Shown piece by piece: positions 1 through 8,608 of a stretch of DNA of 64,000 bases. The notes beneath the pieces are model-generated. The model was given only the letters and a program-made list of their open reading frames with translations, was not told where the DNA came from and ran no database searches. Source of the stretch: Roseateles sp. DAIF2 (GTDB lineage: Bacteria > Pseudomonadota > Gammaproteobacteria > Burkholderiales > Burkholderiaceae_C); NCBI RefSeq assembly GCF_015624425.1, contig NZ_CP049919.1:4278001-4342000 (forward strand). Direction: 5' to 3'. Every line of letters starts with the position of its first letter. Position 1 is the first letter of the stretch. The translations under genes and the position numbers were made by a program.

Positions 1-25
1 CGGCGCCCCGCCGCGCTGCAGGAAG

Positions 26-51
26 AAGCCGGCCGCTGCGCCGGCTTTTTT
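26..51 (+). terminator. Rho-independent terminator of an upstream gene
   Basis: An 8-bp stem (AAGCCGGC / GCCGGCTT) with a 6-base loop is followed by a run of six T. It would end a plus-strand transcript entering from outside the window. It also argues against the ATG at 53, directly after the T run, as the start of the next gene. Confidence 0.8.
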
Positions 52-91
52 CATGGCTTCGCCGGCGCCACCGCTGCCCTACATTGGACCC

Positions 92-433
92 ATGCGGCAA
101 CAGGCGCGTCAGCTCGTGATCGAGATCCATCCGGAAGCCCCGGCCAAGCCGGCCCTGGGCGCGCCCTGCAATGGCTGCGGCGTCTGCTGCCTGGTCGAGC
201 CCTGCCCACTGGGCAGGCTGATCAGTCGCCGGCGCCAGGGCGCCTGCCGCGCGCTGCGCTGGCGCTCCGAGGAGCGGCGCTATGTCTGCGGCATGCTGGC
301 CGCGCCGCGGGAGGTGCTGGGCTGGCATGGCCGCCTGGCGCGGCGCTGCATGCCGCTCTTGCAACGCCTGGCGCGGCGCTGGATCTCGGCCGGCAGCGGC
401 TGCGACGCCAGCCTCGAAATCGACGATCGCTAA
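92..433 (+). CDS. Small cysteine-cluster (putative Fe-S or zinc binding) protein
   Basis: The product of about 113 residues carries a dense N-terminal cluster, CNGCGVCC followed by EPCP, and further single cysteines near the middle and C-terminus. The CxxCxxCC pattern resembles the YkgJ-type cysteine clusters often annotated as 4Fe-4S ferredoxin-like in Burkholderiales; the ligand is inferred. An ATG at 53 is in frame but lies on the T tail of the preceding terminator, so the ATG at 92 is preferred. The C-terminal half is Arg-rich. No signal peptide or membrane segment is visible. It stands alone, with a terminator before it and the binding-protein pair after it. Its function is unknown. Confidence 0.6.
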   Translation: MRQQARQLVIEIHPEAPAKPALGAPCNGCGVCCLVEPCPLGRLISRRRQGACRALRWRSEERRYVCGMLAAPREVLGWHGRLARRCMPLLQRLARRWISAGSGCDASLEIDDR

Positions 434-441
434 GCACGCCA

Positions 442-491
442 CAGCCCCGGGCAAGCCATTAGTTCGGCGGTCGGTGCTGCGGACTAGGATG
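442..491 (+). promoter_or_regulatory. Conserved paired upstream boxes, copy 1
   Basis: A 21-base box (442-462, containing GGCAAGCCATTAG) is followed after exactly 21 bases by CTAGGATG (484-491). The same two boxes with the same spacing recur before the second binding-protein gene at 2141-2190, while the spacer sequence differs. TAGGAT could be a -10 element (4 of 6 matches to TATAAT); the upstream box fits no -35 consensus and may be a regulator site. The role is inferred. Confidence 0.5.
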
Positions 492-534
492 ATTCTTCCT
501 ACCCCTCCCCCACGCCTCTTGGAGTAAGCCGAAG

Positions 535-2118
535 ATGAACCGCAACAAGTTCAAGCTGGCCGCGCTGTCGCTGTCCCTGGGTCTGCTCGCCACCGCCGCC
601 GTCCAGGCGGTCCCGCTGCGCTGGGCCGCGCAGAACGACATCCTGAGCATGGATCCGCATTCTCAGAACCATTCGACCACCCTGGCCGTGCTGATGCACG
701 CCTATGAGGGCCTGACCCGCTACAACAACAAGTACGAGGTCGAGCCGGCGCTCGCCACCAAGTGGACCTTCATCAGCCCGACCCAGGTGCGCTTCGAACT
801 GCGCCGCGGCGTCAAGTTCCACGACGGCACGCCCTTCACCGCCGACGACGTGGTGTTCTCCTTCGGCCGCATCAGGCAGCCGCAGGGCACGATGCAGACC
901 TATGTCACCGGCATCAAGGAAATCAAGAAGATCGACGAGCACACCATCGATCTGATCCTGGAGGCGCCACACCCCATCTTGCTGCGAAATCTCATCGACT
1001 TCCGCATCATGAGCCGGGCCTGGGCGGAGAAGAACAAGACCACCAACACCCAGGACTACAAGGCCAAGGAGGACAACTACGCCTCGCGCAATGTGATGGG
1101 CACCGGCCCCTACAAGATCACCGGCTGGCAGCCCGACCAGAAGATTGCGATGCTGCAGAACGCCGACTGGTGGGACAAGGCCCGCGCCAGCAACATCACC
1201 GAGCTCAGCTACCTGCCGATCAAGTCCGACCCGACCCGCGTCGCCGCCCTGCTCTCGGGCGACGTCGACCTGCTGACCGACCTGCCGACCCAGGACGTCG
1301 CCAAGCTCAAGGCCGACCCGAAGCTGAAGGTCGTCGAGGGCCCCGAGGTGCGCACCATCTTCCTGGCGCTGGACCAGGGCAGCGAGGAGCTGAAGGGCTC
1401 CAACATCAAGGGCAAGAACCCCTTCAAGGACAAGCGCGTGCGCGAGGCGCTGAACCTGGCGGTGGACCGCGAGGCGATCAAGCGCACCATCATGCGCGGC
1501 CTGTCGATCCCGGCCGGCATCATGGTCGCACCGGGCGTCAACGGCAACACGCCGGACATCGACGTGGCGCTGAAGCCGGACGTCGACAAGGCCAAGAGGC
1601 TGATGAGCGAGGCCGGCTATCCCGACGGCTTCGAGATCCAGATGAACTGCCCGAACAACCGCTATGTCAACGACGAGGAGGTCTGCCAGGCGGTGGTCGC
1701 GATGTGGGCCCGCATCGGCGTCAAGGGCCGCCTGGTCGCCACCCCGATGGCGCAGCACAGCGTGACCTTCCAGAAGTTCGATACCTCGCTGTACATGCTG
1801 GGCTGGGGCGTGGCCACCTATGACGCACAGTACGCGCTGCAGTCGCTGGTGCGCACCAAGACCACCGGCGCGGACGGCAACTTCAACTTCTCCAAGGTCA
1901 GCGACGCGAAGATCGATCAGCTGGTCGATGCGATGAAGACCGAGACCGACATCCCCAAGCGCAACGCGATGATCCGCGAGGCCCTGCTGCGCACGCGCGA
2001 CGAGCATCTGTTCGTGCCGCTGCACCACCAGATGCGCCCCTGGGCGATGCGCGCCAATGTGACGACCGAGCACCGCTCGGATGACAGGCCGGAGGCGCGC
2101 TTCACCCACATCAAATAA
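535..2118 (+). CDS. ABC transporter substrate-binding protein, peptide family 5 (copy 1)
   Basis: The 527-residue product is an extracellular solute-binding protein of the DppA/OppA type (SBP_bac_5). A signal peptide covers residues 1-25 with a likely cut after VQA. Family landmarks include YEGLTRY and the LRRGVKFHDGTPFTADDVVFS block near residues 85-110, and the TGPYKITGWQP segment. It would capture di- or oligopeptides or a related solute in the periplasm for an ABC permease, but no permease or ATPase gene lies nearby. The SD GGAG sits upstream of the ATG. The next gene is a close paralogue, so this is a tandem duplication; the two proteins look roughly three-quarters identical by eye. Confidence 0.93.
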   Translation: MNRNKFKLAALSLSLGLLATAAVQAVPLRWAAQNDILSMDPHSQNHSTTLAVLMHAYEGLTRYNNKYEVEPALATKWTFISPTQVRFELRRGVKFHDGTPFTADDVVFSFGRIRQPQGTMQTYVTGIKEIKKIDEHTIDLILEAPHPILLRNLIDFRIMSRAWAEKNKTTNTQDYKAKEDNYASRNVMGTGPYKITGWQPDQKIAMLQNADWWDKARASNITELSYLPIKSDPTRVAALLSGDVDLLTDLPTQDVAKLKADPKLKVVEGPEVRTIFLALDQGSEELKGSNIKGKNPFKDKRVREALNLAVDREAIKRTIMRGLSIPAGIMVAPGVNGNTPDIDVALKPDVDKAKRLMSEAGYPDGFEIQMNCPNNRYVNDEEVCQAVVAMWARIGVKGRLVATPMAQHSVTFQKFDTSLYMLGWGVATYDAQYALQSLVRTKTTGADGNFNFSKVSDAKIDQLVDAMKTETDIPKRNAMIREALLRTRDEHLFVPLHHQMRPWAMRANVTTEHRSDDRPEARFTHIK

Positions 2119-2130
2119 GCGCCGCTCCCG

Positions 2131-2190
2131 CCCGGGGCGCCAGCCCCGGGCAAGCCATTAGAGCTGCCCCGAGGACGGCGGGCTAGGATG
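2131..2190 (+). promoter_or_regulatory. Intergenic hairpin plus paired upstream boxes, copy 2
   Basis: CCCGGGGC (2131-2138) and GCCCCGGG (2143-2150) form a perfect 8-bp stem with a 4-base loop but without a T run. Its right arm is part of the conserved box 2141-2161, and CTAGGATG follows at 2183-2190 with the same 21-base spacer as before the first copy. The second gene therefore probably has its own promoter or regulator site. In copy 1 the left arm of the hairpin is absent. Confidence 0.5.
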
Positions 2191-2224
2191 CCCGTTTTCC
2201 AGTATTCCACGGAGGAAGCAGAAG

Positions 2225-3811
2225 ATGTTGTCGAGTCGCAAGTTCAAACTGGCCGCGCTGTCCCTGTCGCTAGGACTGCTGGCCGCCACCGGCGCGCAAG
2301 CCGTGCCGCTGCACTGGGCCGCGCAGAACGACGTGCTGACCCTGGATCCGCATTCGCAGAACCACGGCACCACCAGCGCCATCCTGGCCCATGCCTACGA
2401 GGGCCTGACCCGCTACAGCAAGACCTACCAGATCGAGCCGGCGCTGGCCACCAAGTGGACCCACATCAGCCCGACCCAGGTGCGCTTCGAGCTGCGCCGT
2501 GGTGTCAAGTTCCATGACGGCACGCCCTTCACCGCCGACGACGTGGTGTTCTCGCTGGCCCGCATCAAGCAGCCCCAGGGCACCCTGCAGGCCTTCGTGA
2601 ACGGCATCGCCGAGATCAAGAAGATCGACAGCCACACGGTGGACTTCATCCTGTCGGCGCCGAACCCCATCCTGCTGCGCAACATCGTCGACTTCCGCAT
2701 GGTCAGCAAGAGCTGGGCGGAGAAGAACAAGTCGGTCAACCTGCCGGACGTGAAGGTCAAGGAAGAGACCTTCGCGACCCGCAACACCAACGGCACCGGC
2801 CCCTACAAGATCACCGGCTGGCAGCCCGACCAGAAGATCAGCATGGTGGCCAACAAGGACTGGTGGGATGCCGCCAACGCCAGCAATGTCGACAGCGTCA
2901 CCTACTCGCCGATCAAGTCCGACGCCACCCGCGTCGCGGCCCTGCTGTCCGGCGAGGTGGACCTGCTGACCGACCTGCCGACCCAGGACGTGCAGAAGCT
3001 GCGCAACGACGCCAAGCTGGCCGTGCTGGAAGGCACCGAGATCCGCACCATCTTCATCGCGATGGACCAGGGCAGCGACGAGATCCGCGGCTCCAACATC
3101 AAGGGCAAGAACCCGCTGAAGGACAAGCGGGTGCGCGAGGCCCTGTCGGTGGCGATCGATCGCGAGGCGATCAAGCGCGCCATCATGCGCGGCCTGTCGG
3201 TGCCGGCCGGCCTCATGGTGGCCCCGGGCGTCAACGGCAACACGCCGGACATCGACACGCCGCTGAAGGTCGATGCCGACAAGGCCAAGAAGCTGCTGGC
3301 CGAGGCCGGCTATGCGGACGGCTTCGAGGTGCCGCTGAACTGCCCGAACAACCGCTACGTCAACGACGAGGAGATCTGCCAGGCGGTGGTCTCGATGTGG
3401 GCCAAGATCGGCATCAAGGCCAAGCTGCAGACCGAGCCGATGTCGACCTTCAGCCCCAAGATCCAGGGCTTCGAGCACCAGCTCTTCCTGTTCGGCTGGG
3501 GCGTGCCGACCTATGACGCGCTCTACACCATCCAGTCCCTGGTGCGCACCAAGACCACCGGCCCGGACGGCAACTGGAACTACTTCCGCATCAGCGACGC
3601 CAAGATCGACCAACTGACCGATGCGATGAAGATCGAGTCCGACGTCAGCAAGCGCAACGGCCTGATCCGCGAGGCCCTGCTGCGCATGCGCGACGAGCAT
3701 CTGTTCATCCCGATCCACCACCAGATGCGCCCCTGGGCGATGAAGAAGGGCGTCTCGACCGTGCACCGCTCGGACGACCGCCCGGAAGCGCGATTCACCA
3801 ACATCAAGTAA
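2225..3811 (+). CDS. ABC transporter substrate-binding protein, peptide family 5 (copy 2)
   Basis: The 528-residue product is a paralogue of the preceding gene, with the same length, a signal peptide cut after AQA near residue 26, and long shared blocks such as FHDGTPFTADDVVFS, TGPYKITGWQPDQKI and the C-terminal HRSDDRPEARFT. Differences cluster in the middle and around residues 395-440, which may alter ligand choice (inference). The start is supported by a GGAGGA Shine-Dalgarno sequence. A strong terminator follows directly, so the transport system ends here without membrane or ATPase subunits; these must be encoded elsewhere. Confidence 0.93.
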   Translation: MLSSRKFKLAALSLSLGLLAATGAQAVPLHWAAQNDVLTLDPHSQNHGTTSAILAHAYEGLTRYSKTYQIEPALATKWTHISPTQVRFELRRGVKFHDGTPFTADDVVFSLARIKQPQGTLQAFVNGIAEIKKIDSHTVDFILSAPNPILLRNIVDFRMVSKSWAEKNKSVNLPDVKVKEETFATRNTNGTGPYKITGWQPDQKISMVANKDWWDAANASNVDSVTYSPIKSDATRVAALLSGEVDLLTDLPTQDVQKLRNDAKLAVLEGTEIRTIFIAMDQGSDEIRGSNIKGKNPLKDKRVREALSVAIDREAIKRAIMRGLSVPAGLMVAPGVNGNTPDIDTPLKVDADKAKKLLAEAGYADGFEVPLNCPNNRYVNDEEICQAVVSMWAKIGIKAKLQTEPMSTFSPKIQGFEHQLFLFGWGVPTYDALYTIQSLVRTKTTGPDGNWNYFRISDAKIDQLTDAMKIESDVSKRNGLIREALLRMRDEHLFIPIHHQMRPWAMKKGVSTVHRSDDRPEARFTNIK

Positions 3812-3833
3812 GCGGCGCCCGCGCACCGACATC

Positions 3834-3858
3834 GGGCCACCTTCGGGTGGCCCTTTTT
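3834..3858 (+). terminator. Rho-independent terminator after the binding-protein pair
   Basis: An 8-bp perfect stem, GGGCCACC / GGTGGCCC, is closed by a TTCG tetraloop and followed by five T. It overlaps the end of the convergent MFS gene by a single base. Confidence 0.92.
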
Positions 3859-5075
3859 CATTTCACGATGATGCCGGTACCGCCGTCCGTCGGACCGCGC
3901 GAAAGCCAACGTGCAATCCAAGCCACCATCAGGACGGCAAGCGCCGCGATGCCAGCCGCCACATGGCCGACGGTGTCCAATCCCCACTGCGGAATCACCA
4001 GCCCGCCAATGATCGCGCCCAGCCCTGTGCCCGCATTGGCCGCCGAGACGTTCAAGCTGCCCGCCAGCGCTTGCGCATGGGAAGCGGACTGCATCACCCG
4101 CACCTGACAGATGGGAAACAGGGCCGTATAGGCGATGCCCCATGCCGCCAGCGCCAGTGCAAGCCACACCGGAGAGCCGGCCAGCGGCACGCTGGCCGCC
4201 ATGCCAAGGCCCAGCAGCAGCGAGAACCCGGCCGTCGCGCCCAGCGGGCTGCGATCAACGAAGCGGCCACCCAGCCAGTTGCCCACAAGGCCAATCGCGC
4301 CGAAGCCCATCAGCCACCAGCCGACATGGGCCGGAGCCACACCGGCGATGCGCTCCAGCATGTCGGCCAGATAGGTGTAGGCGGTGAACATCGCGGTGAA
4401 CACCGCCACGGACAGCAGGACATGGGCGACGAAACGCGCGTCCTTGAGGATGCGGGTCTGTTCGCCAAGCCGCAGCCGCCGCGGCTGGACCACCGTCGGC
4501 ATGAAGACCGATAGCGCCAATGCCATCGCCAGCGACAGCCCGGCGAGCATCCAGAACGTGCCACGCCAGCCGATGGCATCCGCCGCCAGCGTCCCCAGCG
4601 GTATGCCGAACAACAAGGCGGCAGAAATACCCAGGTACACCTGCGACACGGCGCGGCCCGCGCGCTGCGGCCCGGCCAGTTGCCCGGCCGTCTCGCTGGC
4701 CATGCCCCAGAACACCGGCAGTGCCAGCGCCGGAATGAACCGGGCCAGAGCCAGCACCCAGACATTCGGCGCAAGCGCCGCCAGCGCATTGGACGCGGCA
4801 AAGATCAGCAGGATGAGCACTAACAGCCGCTTGCGCTCGACATGCGACAGCAGCGCCGTCAGCACCGGGCCGAACAGCATCACCGTGAAGGCGAACAGGG
4901 TGACGAGCTGCCCGGCGGTGGAAATGGAAATCCCGAGATCGCGGGCCAGCGCAGGCAGCAGACCGACGATCAGGTATTCGGTCGTGACGATGACAAAGGC
5001 CGCCACCGCCAGGATGGCGATGGACAGGCCGCTACGGGACGCTGGGGCGTCACCGGATACAGCAAGGGAAGACAT
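3858..5075 (-). CDS. MFS drug/sugar efflux transporter (DHA1, AraJ/YdhP-like)
   Basis: The 405-residue product has about twelve hydrophobic segments and the N-terminal layout of DHA1 antiporters: TTEYLIVGLLPALARDLGIS in the first loop region and a basic HVERKR loop after TM2. Such proteins export drugs, arabinose or small metabolites by proton antiport; the substrate is not deducible. It is divergent from a LysR regulator gene that begins 112 bases away, the usual pairing of an exporter with its own regulator. Codon use seems slightly less GC-rich than in the flanking genes, and the shared spacer is strongly AT-rich, which could reflect acquisition. Confidence 0.88.
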   Translation of the reverse strand: MSSLAVSGDAPASRSGLSIAILAVAAFVIVTTEYLIVGLLPALARDLGISISTAGQLVTLFAFTVMLFGPVLTALLSHVERKRLLVLILLIFAASNALAALAPNVWVLALARFIPALALPVFWGMASETAGQLAGPQRAGRAVSQVYLGISAALLFGIPLGTLAADAIGWRGTFWMLAGLSLAMALALSVFMPTVVQPRRLRLGEQTRILKDARFVAHVLLSVAVFTAMFTAYTYLADMLERIAGVAPAHVGWWLMGFGAIGLVGNWLGGRFVDRSPLGATAGFSLLLGLGMAASVPLAGSPVWLALALAAWGIAYTALFPICQVRVMQSASHAQALAGSLNVSAANAGTGLGAIIGGLVIPQWGLDTVGHVAAGIAALAVLMVAWIARWLSRGPTDGGTGIIVK

Positions 5076-5121
5076 GGGAAAACTCCGGCATACAGACGTT
5101 TGCCGCCAGTCTATTGATGAA

Positions 5122-5158
5122 CGAATTTCCTATATGCGATATATATTCTTATGATTCG
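5122..5158. promoter_or_regulatory. AT-rich divergent promoter/operator region between the MFS and lysR genes
   Basis: The spacer holds a symmetric core, TATAT-GCG-ATATA (5131-5143), inside a wider inverted repeat, CGAAT (5122-5126) and ATTCG (5154-5158). LysR-type regulators bind interrupted AT-rich dyads in such divergent spacers. This is the most AT-rich stretch nearby and probably contains both -10 elements. The assignment to this regulator is inferred. Confidence 0.45.
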
Positions 5159-5187
5159 AAACCAAATTTCCCAAATAGGGATGACGC

Positions 5188-6099
5188 ATGGTTCCATCGG
5201 AACGCCTCAAGGGCATCGAAACCTTCGTGGCAAGCGCCGATGAAGGCAGCTTCACGGCAGCGGCGGAACGGCTGCACCTGACCAGCTCCGCCGTCGGCAA
5301 GAGCGTGGCACGGCTGGAAGAACGGCTGGGCACGCGCCTGTTCGAGCGCACCACACGCCGACTGGCCCTGACGGATGCAGGGGCCGCGTTCTACCGCAGC
5401 TGCGTGCGTATCCTGGCCGATCTGGCAGAAGCCGAAGCCGTGCTGGCCGCGCAGCGCAGCGAGCCGGTAGGTCGATTGCGCATGGACATGCCCGCCACCT
5501 TCGGCCGCCTGCGGGTCTGGCCGCTGCTGCTGCGACTGATGCAGCAGCATCCGCACCTGCGCCCGCATGTGTCGTTCACCGATCGCTTTGTCGATCTGCC
5601 GGACGAAGGCATCGACGTGGCGGTGCGCATCGGCGGGCCGGATCACTGGCCCGCCGCCATCGGGCATCGCTACCTGGGCAGCGAGCGCCTGATCTTCTGC
5701 GCCTCGCCGGACTATCTGGCCCGCAATGGCACGCCGGCATCAAGCGCCGAATTGTTCCGGCACGATGCCGTGCTGTACGGCAAGGCCGATGGAAGCTCGA
5801 GCCCTTGGCTGATCGCGCATGAAGCGGGAGGAGCGGTCGAGCGGCGCACGATGGAGGGCCGCGTCATCGTCGGCAACGCCGAGGCGCAGGTCGCCGCCGT
5901 CAAGGCCGGATGCGGCATCGCGCAACTGGCGACCTGGCTGGGAAGCGATGAAATCGCACGCGGTGAACTGGTGCAGGTGCTGCCGACACTGGAAACCGAC
6001 GGCCTGCCGCTCCACCTCGTGTGGCCCCTGGGGCGGCAATTGCTGCCCAAGGTGGATGCCGTTCTGGAACTGCTGGCTACCGGGCTGCGAATTGACTAG
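5188..6099 (+). CDS. LysR-family transcriptional regulator
   Basis: The 303-residue product has the N-terminal winged helix-turn-helix typical of LysR (residues about 5-64; FTAAAERLHLTSSAVGKSVARLEERLG) and a periplasmic-binding-protein-like effector domain after residue 90. It matches the usual length of the family. It is divergent from the MFS exporter and most likely controls it in response to the exported compound (inference from layout). The start ATG at 5188 follows an AT-rich leader. The 160 bases after it, up to the convergent amidohydrolase remnant, show no gene or clear terminator. Confidence 0.9.
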   Translation: MVPSERLKGIETFVASADEGSFTAAAERLHLTSSAVGKSVARLEERLGTRLFERTTRRLALTDAGAAFYRSCVRILADLAEAEAVLAAQRSEPVGRLRMDMPATFGRLRVWPLLLRLMQQHPHLRPHVSFTDRFVDLPDEGIDVAVRIGGPDHWPAAIGHRYLGSERLIFCASPDYLARNGTPASSAELFRHDAVLYGKADGSSSPWLIAHEAGGAVERRTMEGRVIVGNAEAQVAAVKAGCGIAQLATWLGSDEIARGELVQVLPTLETDGLPLHLVWPLGRQLLPKVDAVLELLATGLRID

Positions 6100-6259
6100 T
6101 ACCAGCCAGATCACTCCCGAGTCCTCCTTCACACCGCTCCCATATGGCCCCTGATGCAACAGGCATGAGGAATATGCCCAAGTGCCGAAAATCAGCTGAC
6201 CCCTTGGTGCTGATTGAACCTTGTGGCGCGCTGGCATCATGGGCGCGCATCGCCGGCAC

Positions 6260-7513
6260 TCAGGCAGACAGCAGGTTCTTGTGCAGGCGCCCGGCCTGCA
6301 TCACCAGCGCCAGGCCGCGCTCCGGCGCAGCCAGCATATCCAGGCCCTGGCGCGGGTCGCCCTCGACCAACAGCAGGTCGGCCCAGGCACCGGGCTGGAC
6401 GCGGCCCAGCCATGCCTCCTGGCCCATCATGCGCGCGGCGGTCCAGGTCGCGCTCTGCAGGATCTCCAGCGGCGTCAACGCCGGCGCGCGCAGCGCATAT
6501 TCGCGCGCCTGGCGCGCCTGCATATGGCCCAGCAGATCGGTGCCGAAGACGATCGGCACGCCCTCGGCCTTGGCCAGGCGGATCGCCTCGATGCCGCGCG
6601 TGCGCACCCGCGCCAGCTTGGCCAGCATCTCTTCGGACCAGCCCAGCCGCGCGCCCTCCTCGCCCAGCGCCTCGTAGGTGGCCAGGGTCGGCACCAGGTA
6701 GGCGCCGGCCTGCTTCATCGCGCGCGCCGAGTCCGGGTCCAGCAGATTGCCATGCTCGATCGAGCGCACGCCGGCCTGCACCGCGCGCGTGATCGAGCGC
6801 GACGAATAGGCATGGGCCATCGCATAGAGATTCGCCGCCTCAGCCTCCTCGCAGATCGCGGCCAGCTCGGCGATCGAAAACTGCGTGCCGTCGATCGGGT
6901 CGGTCGGGCTGGCCACGCCGCCGCCGGCCATGATCTTGATCTGGTTGGCGCCGTTGCGCACCTACTCGCGCACCGCGCGCCGCACCTCGGCGTCGCCGTC
7001 GGCGATCGCGCCGGGCAGGCCCAGGCCGGCGCAGGTGCAGAACATCTCGCGCGTGCCCTTGGGCCGCGCATCGGCATGGCCGCCGGTCTGGGTGATCGGC
7101 TGACCGGCGATGAAGAGGCGCGGGCCGGCGAACAGGCCGCGCGCCAGCGCCTCCTGCAGGCCGAAGTCCGCGCCGCCGGCGTCGCGCACCGTCGTGAAGC
7201 CGCGCGCCAGCAGCGCCTCCAGCACCGGCTTGCTGGACGCGGTGATCAGCGAGGGCGGCATGCTGCTGAGCTTCAGCACGTCATGCGTCACCGCCATCAC
7301 ATGCACATGGGCGTCGATCAGGCCCGGCAGCAGCACGCGGCCGCCGGCGTCGATGCGCCGGGCCGCGTCGTCGACCGGCAGCGCCTGCTGGCTCAGCGCG
7401 GCGATGCGCTCGCCCTCGATCACCACCGTCGTGTGCGGCAGCAGTTCCAGGGTCTGGCTGTCGAACAGGGTGGCGTTGTGGATGACGGTGCGCGCGGCGG
7501 GCTGCTGGCTCAT
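6260..7513 (-). pseudogene. Metal-dependent amidohydrolase (imidazolonepropionase/prolidase-like) interrupted by an amber codon
   Basis: Read from 7513 down, 183 codons end in TAG (6962-6964); the same frame then continues for 234 codons without a gap. Together they make a normal COG1228-type amidohydrolase of about 417 residues. The first part carries the metal-binding IDAHVHVM, the second QIKIMAGGG, IEHGN and FGTDLLG. Family members usually have a residue such as Gln at the stop position (VRE-x-VRNGANQIK), so a single CAG to TAG or TAC to TAG change would explain it. A GTG directly after the stop could restart translation but would give a protein lacking the HxH motif. It could be a true nonsense mutation, amber suppression or a sequencing error. 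Confidence 0.8.
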
Positions 7514-7560
7514 GGCTTCTCCGGGTTGCTTGCCGCCCGATGCTAGAACCCGCCAGCCCC

Positions 7561-7585
7561 AAAGAAAAAGCGGGGTTGCCCCCGC
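7561..7585 (-). terminator. Rho-independent terminator after the flavin oxidoreductase gene
   Basis: On the minus strand GCGGGG-GCAA-CCCCGC is followed by TTTTTCTTT. It closes the acyl oxidation operon and separates the amidohydrolase remnant as its own unit. Confidence 0.85.
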
Positions 7586-7611
7586 CTTGTTCGCTGTGCG
7601 TGCTGTGCCGC

Positions 7612-8565
7612 TCAGAGCGCCAGGCGCTGGCGCGCGGCCCGGTACTCGCGCGCCAGGCGTTCAACCAGCACCCGCGCCGGCACCACCTCGCGGATCGCGC
7701 CGATGCCCTGGCCACTGCCCCAGATGTCCTTCCAGGCCTTCTTGGCGCCGGCGCCGCCGAAGTCCATCGTGCTGACATCGCCCTCGGGCAGTTGGTCCGG
7801 GTCCATGCCGGCCGCGACGATCGAGCCCTTCAGGTAGTTGCCGTGCACGCCGGTGAAGAGGTTGCTGTAGACGATGTCGTCGCTGTTGGAGGCGACGATC
7901 ATCTGCTTGTAGGCCTCGGTCGCGCGCGCCTCCTCGGTGGCGATGAAGGCCGAGCCGATATAGGCGAAGTCCGCGCCCATGGCCTGCGCCGCCAGCACCG
8001 CGTCGCCGGTGGCCATCGAGCCTGAGAGCGCCAGCGGGCCGTCGAACCATTCGCGGATCTCCTGGATCAGCGCGAACGGGCTCTTGACGCCCGCATGGCC
8101 GCCGGCGCCGGCCGCCACCGCGATCAGGCCGTCGGCGCCCTTCTCGATCGCCTTCTTCGCGAACTTGTTGTTGATGATGTCGTGCAGCACCACGCCGCCC
8201 CAGCCATGCACCGCCGCGTTGACGTCCTCGCGCGCGCCAAGGCTGGTGATGATGATCGGCACCTTGTACTTGGCGCACAGGGCCATGTCGTGCTCGAGCC
8301 GGTCATTGCTCTTGTGCACGATCTGGTTGATCGCGAAGGGCGCGGCCGGCTTGTCCGGATGGGCCCTGTTGTGGGCGGCCAGGGTCTCGGTGATCTCGGC
8401 CAGCCATTCGTCCAGCTGTTCGGCCGGACGGGCATTGAGCGCGGGCATCGCGCCGACGACGCCGGCCTTGCACTGCTCGATCACCAGCTTGGGATTGCTG
8501 ATGATGAACAGCGGCGAGCCGATGATGGGCAGCGGCAGGTTCTGCAGGATGGGAGGCAGGGGCAC
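7612..8565 (-). CDS. NAD(P)H-dependent flavin oxidoreductase / nitronate monooxygenase family
   Basis: The 317-residue TIM-barrel protein resembles the 2-nitropropane dioxygenase/nitronate monooxygenase family, which uses FMN. Visible landmarks are PIIGSPLFIISNPKLV at the N-terminus, the ADGLIAVAAGAGGHAG phosphate-binding loop and ALSGSMATGDAVLAAQAMGADFAYIGS. A GTG start at 8565 is chosen because GGAGA lies just upstream and homology begins there; a longer reading frame to 8676 would overlap the acyl-CoA dehydrogenase end. Its place in the etf/acyl-CoA dehydrogenase operon suggests a role in lipid or acyl metabolism rather than nitroalkane detoxification, but this is inference. Confidence 0.85.
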   Translation of the reverse strand: MPLPPILQNLPLPIIGSPLFIISNPKLVIEQCKAGVVGAMPALNARPAEQLDEWLAEITETLAAHNRAHPDKPAAPFAINQIVHKSNDRLEHDMALCAKYKVPIIITSLGAREDVNAAVHGWGGVVLHDIINNKFAKKAIEKGADGLIAVAAGAGGHAGVKSPFALIQEIREWFDGPLALSGSMATGDAVLAAQAMGADFAYIGSAFIATEEARATEAYKQMIVASNSDDIVYSNLFTGVHGNYLKGSIVAAGMDPDQLPEGDVSTMDFGGAGAKKAWKDIWGSGQGIGAIREVVPARVLVERLAREYRAARQRLAL

Positions 8566-8608
8566 TGGTTGTCTCCGTGTCGAAGAGAGGAGCAGAAAGA
8601 AGAAGGGA

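Noticed and set aside
499..2109. Long open frame opposite the first binding-protein gene
   Set aside because: GC-rich antisense shadow: His/Arg/Ala/Leu-rich composition without domain signal. A real secreted binding protein with full family motifs lies on the other strand.
6100..6259. Possible remnant gene between lysR and the amidohydrolase
   Set aside because: No frame with homology or coding character; no inverted repeats or transposase traces.
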